From assembly GCA_018971905.1 (NCBI GenBank), contig JAGWZS010000085.1:1-7756 (forward strand): 7,756 nucleotides of DNA, given 5' to 3'. The notes beneath the pieces are model-generated. The model was not told the DNA's origin, searched no databases, and saw nothing but the letters and a program-made list of their open reading frames with translations. The DNA comes from Rhodospirillales bacterium. Its GTDB lineage: Bacteria; Pseudomonadota; Alphaproteobacteria; Acetobacterales; Acetobacteraceae. Positions 7,273 through 7,756 of the stretch are shown piece by piece (positions within the stretch are counted from its first letter, which is position 1; each line of letters starts with the position of its first letter). A program made the position numbers and the translations under genes.

Positions 7273-7756
7273 CCAATCTTTATCCTCTCCTGCCCGCACT
7301 TTTCCTGGGGATTGGCGGCATGGTGCTGCTGCTGGGCGGCGTGCTGACCAAGGCCGGGGACACAACCCCCGGCGTCACTTTCGGCGCCATCGCTCTGTTG
7401 GCGGTCGCGGCGGTGCTTTCGCTCATGGCGCCGGATTCGCTGCTGTTCGGCGGGCTGCTGAAAACCAGCCTGTTCACCCGCTATGCCGATACGCTGGTTT
7501 ATCTCAGCGCCATCGCGGCCCTCATCCTCTCGGTTGATTATAACAAGCGTGAGGGTATCGCCCGGTTCGAATACCCGATCCTGGTGCTGTTCGCGGTACT
7601 GGGCATGATCGTGATGATCTCCGCTGCGGACATGATGTCGCTCTATATCGGGTTCGAACTGCAATCCCTCGCCCTTTACATCTGCGCCGCCATGGCGCGG
7701 GATTCGGTGCGTTCCACCGAGGCGGGGTTGAAATATTTCGTCCTGGGCGCGCTCGC
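7269..7756 (+). CDS. nuoN: NADH-quinone oxidoreductase subunit N (ND2 homologue), N-terminal part (3' end outside window)
   Basis: NuoN is the antiporter-like proton-pumping subunit nearest NuoK. The first 162 codons plus two bases are seen, with no stop or frameshift before the window edge, about a third of the expected length. The protein opens MTNLYPLLPALFLGIGGMVL, a hydrophobic helix typical of NuoN starts. The clearest family block is DMMSLYIGFELQSLALYICA (121-140), continuing into a conserved stretch ending EAGLKYFVLGAL (151-162). E130 and K155 correspond to the channel residues E133 and K158 of E. coli NuoN. The ATG overlaps the nuoM stop as ATGA and has no recognisable Shine-Dalgarno sequence, so translation probably depends on coupling to nuoM. 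The downstream neighbour cannot be seen. Confidence 0.97.
   Translation, partial: MTNLYPLLPALFLGIGGMVLLLGGVLTKAGDTTPGVTFGAIALLAVAAVLSLMAPDSLLFGGLLKTSLFTRYADTLVYLSAIAALILSVDYNKREGIARFEYPILVLFAVLGMIVMISAADMMSLYIGFELQSLALYICAAMARDSVRSTEAGLKYFVLGAL

Noticed and set aside
7353..7373. Hairpin with 7-bp GC stem (GCCGGGG / CCCCGGC), 7-base loop, near the nuoN start
   Set aside because: No T-run follows, so it is not an intrinsic terminator. It is 84 bases inside nuoN, too far to mask the start, and likely chance.
1..7756. A novel accessory or defence system, mobile element or CRISPR array
   Set aside because: The whole window is accounted for by eight contiguous complex I genes with no gap over 12 bases. 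No transposase, integrase, tRNA, spaced repeats or foreign-looking gene was seen on either strand.
3842..7756. Mrp-type Na+/H+ antiporter or hydrogenase membrane subunits instead of NuoL/M/N
   Set aside because: These families are related to NuoL/M/N, but the linked nuoG-H-I-J-K genes, the L-M-N order and the NuoL C-terminal lateral-helix region identify complex I.

Overview
The window is the distal half of a type I NADH:quinone oxidoreductase (respiratory complex I, nuo/NDH-1) operon. All genes lie on the + strand and read nuoG (3' part) - nuoH - nuoI - nuoJ - nuoK - nuoL - nuoM - nuoN (5' part). The sequence is GC-rich. The proteins are of the alphaproteobacterial type, the bacterial lineage closest to mitochondria. 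NuoI is a short TYKY-like protein of 162 residues. NuoG has no N7-cluster cysteines in the part seen here. NuoH carries the ND1-like signature [21 protein letters not shown] therefore infer an aerobically respiring alphaproteobacterium, but the genus cannot be fixed from this sequence alone.

Layout. Bases 2-1381 hold the last 459 codons of nuoG, the peripheral-arm subunit. Next come nuoH (1378-2379, the membrane anchor at the quinone site), nuoI (2392-2880, the two-[4Fe-4S] subunit that delivers electrons towards quinone), nuoJ (2893-3531) and nuoK (3531-3839), two small membrane subunits. They are followed by the antiporter-like proton-pumping subunits nuoL (3842-5749), nuoM (5752-7272) and nuoN (7269 to the window edge). 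No gap exceeds 12 bases. Junctions are either short overlaps (ATGA at G/H and M/N, TGATG at J/K) or 2-12 base spacers, so the block looks like one translationally coupled transcription unit. No promoter, terminator, RNA gene, mobile element, CRISPR array or inserted foreign gene is visible. The promoter presumably lies upstream of the window and the operon continues beyond its 3' end.

How the genes work together. Electrons from NADH pass through NuoE/F (outside the window) and NuoG to NuoI, then to quinone in a cavity shared by NuoB/D and NuoH. The energy is relayed along the charged axis of NuoH-J-K-N-M-L to pump protons. The key acidic and lysine residues of this axis are present in every membrane subunit examined, so the complex appears functional.

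I found no previously undescribed system. The points most worth a second look are a divergent cytoplasmic loop in NuoM, a perfect 20-bp palindrome inside nuoL, Shine-Dalgarno sequences that run out of the preceding stop codon before nuoI and nuoJ, and the weak or absent Shine-Dalgarno signals at nuoM and nuoN.
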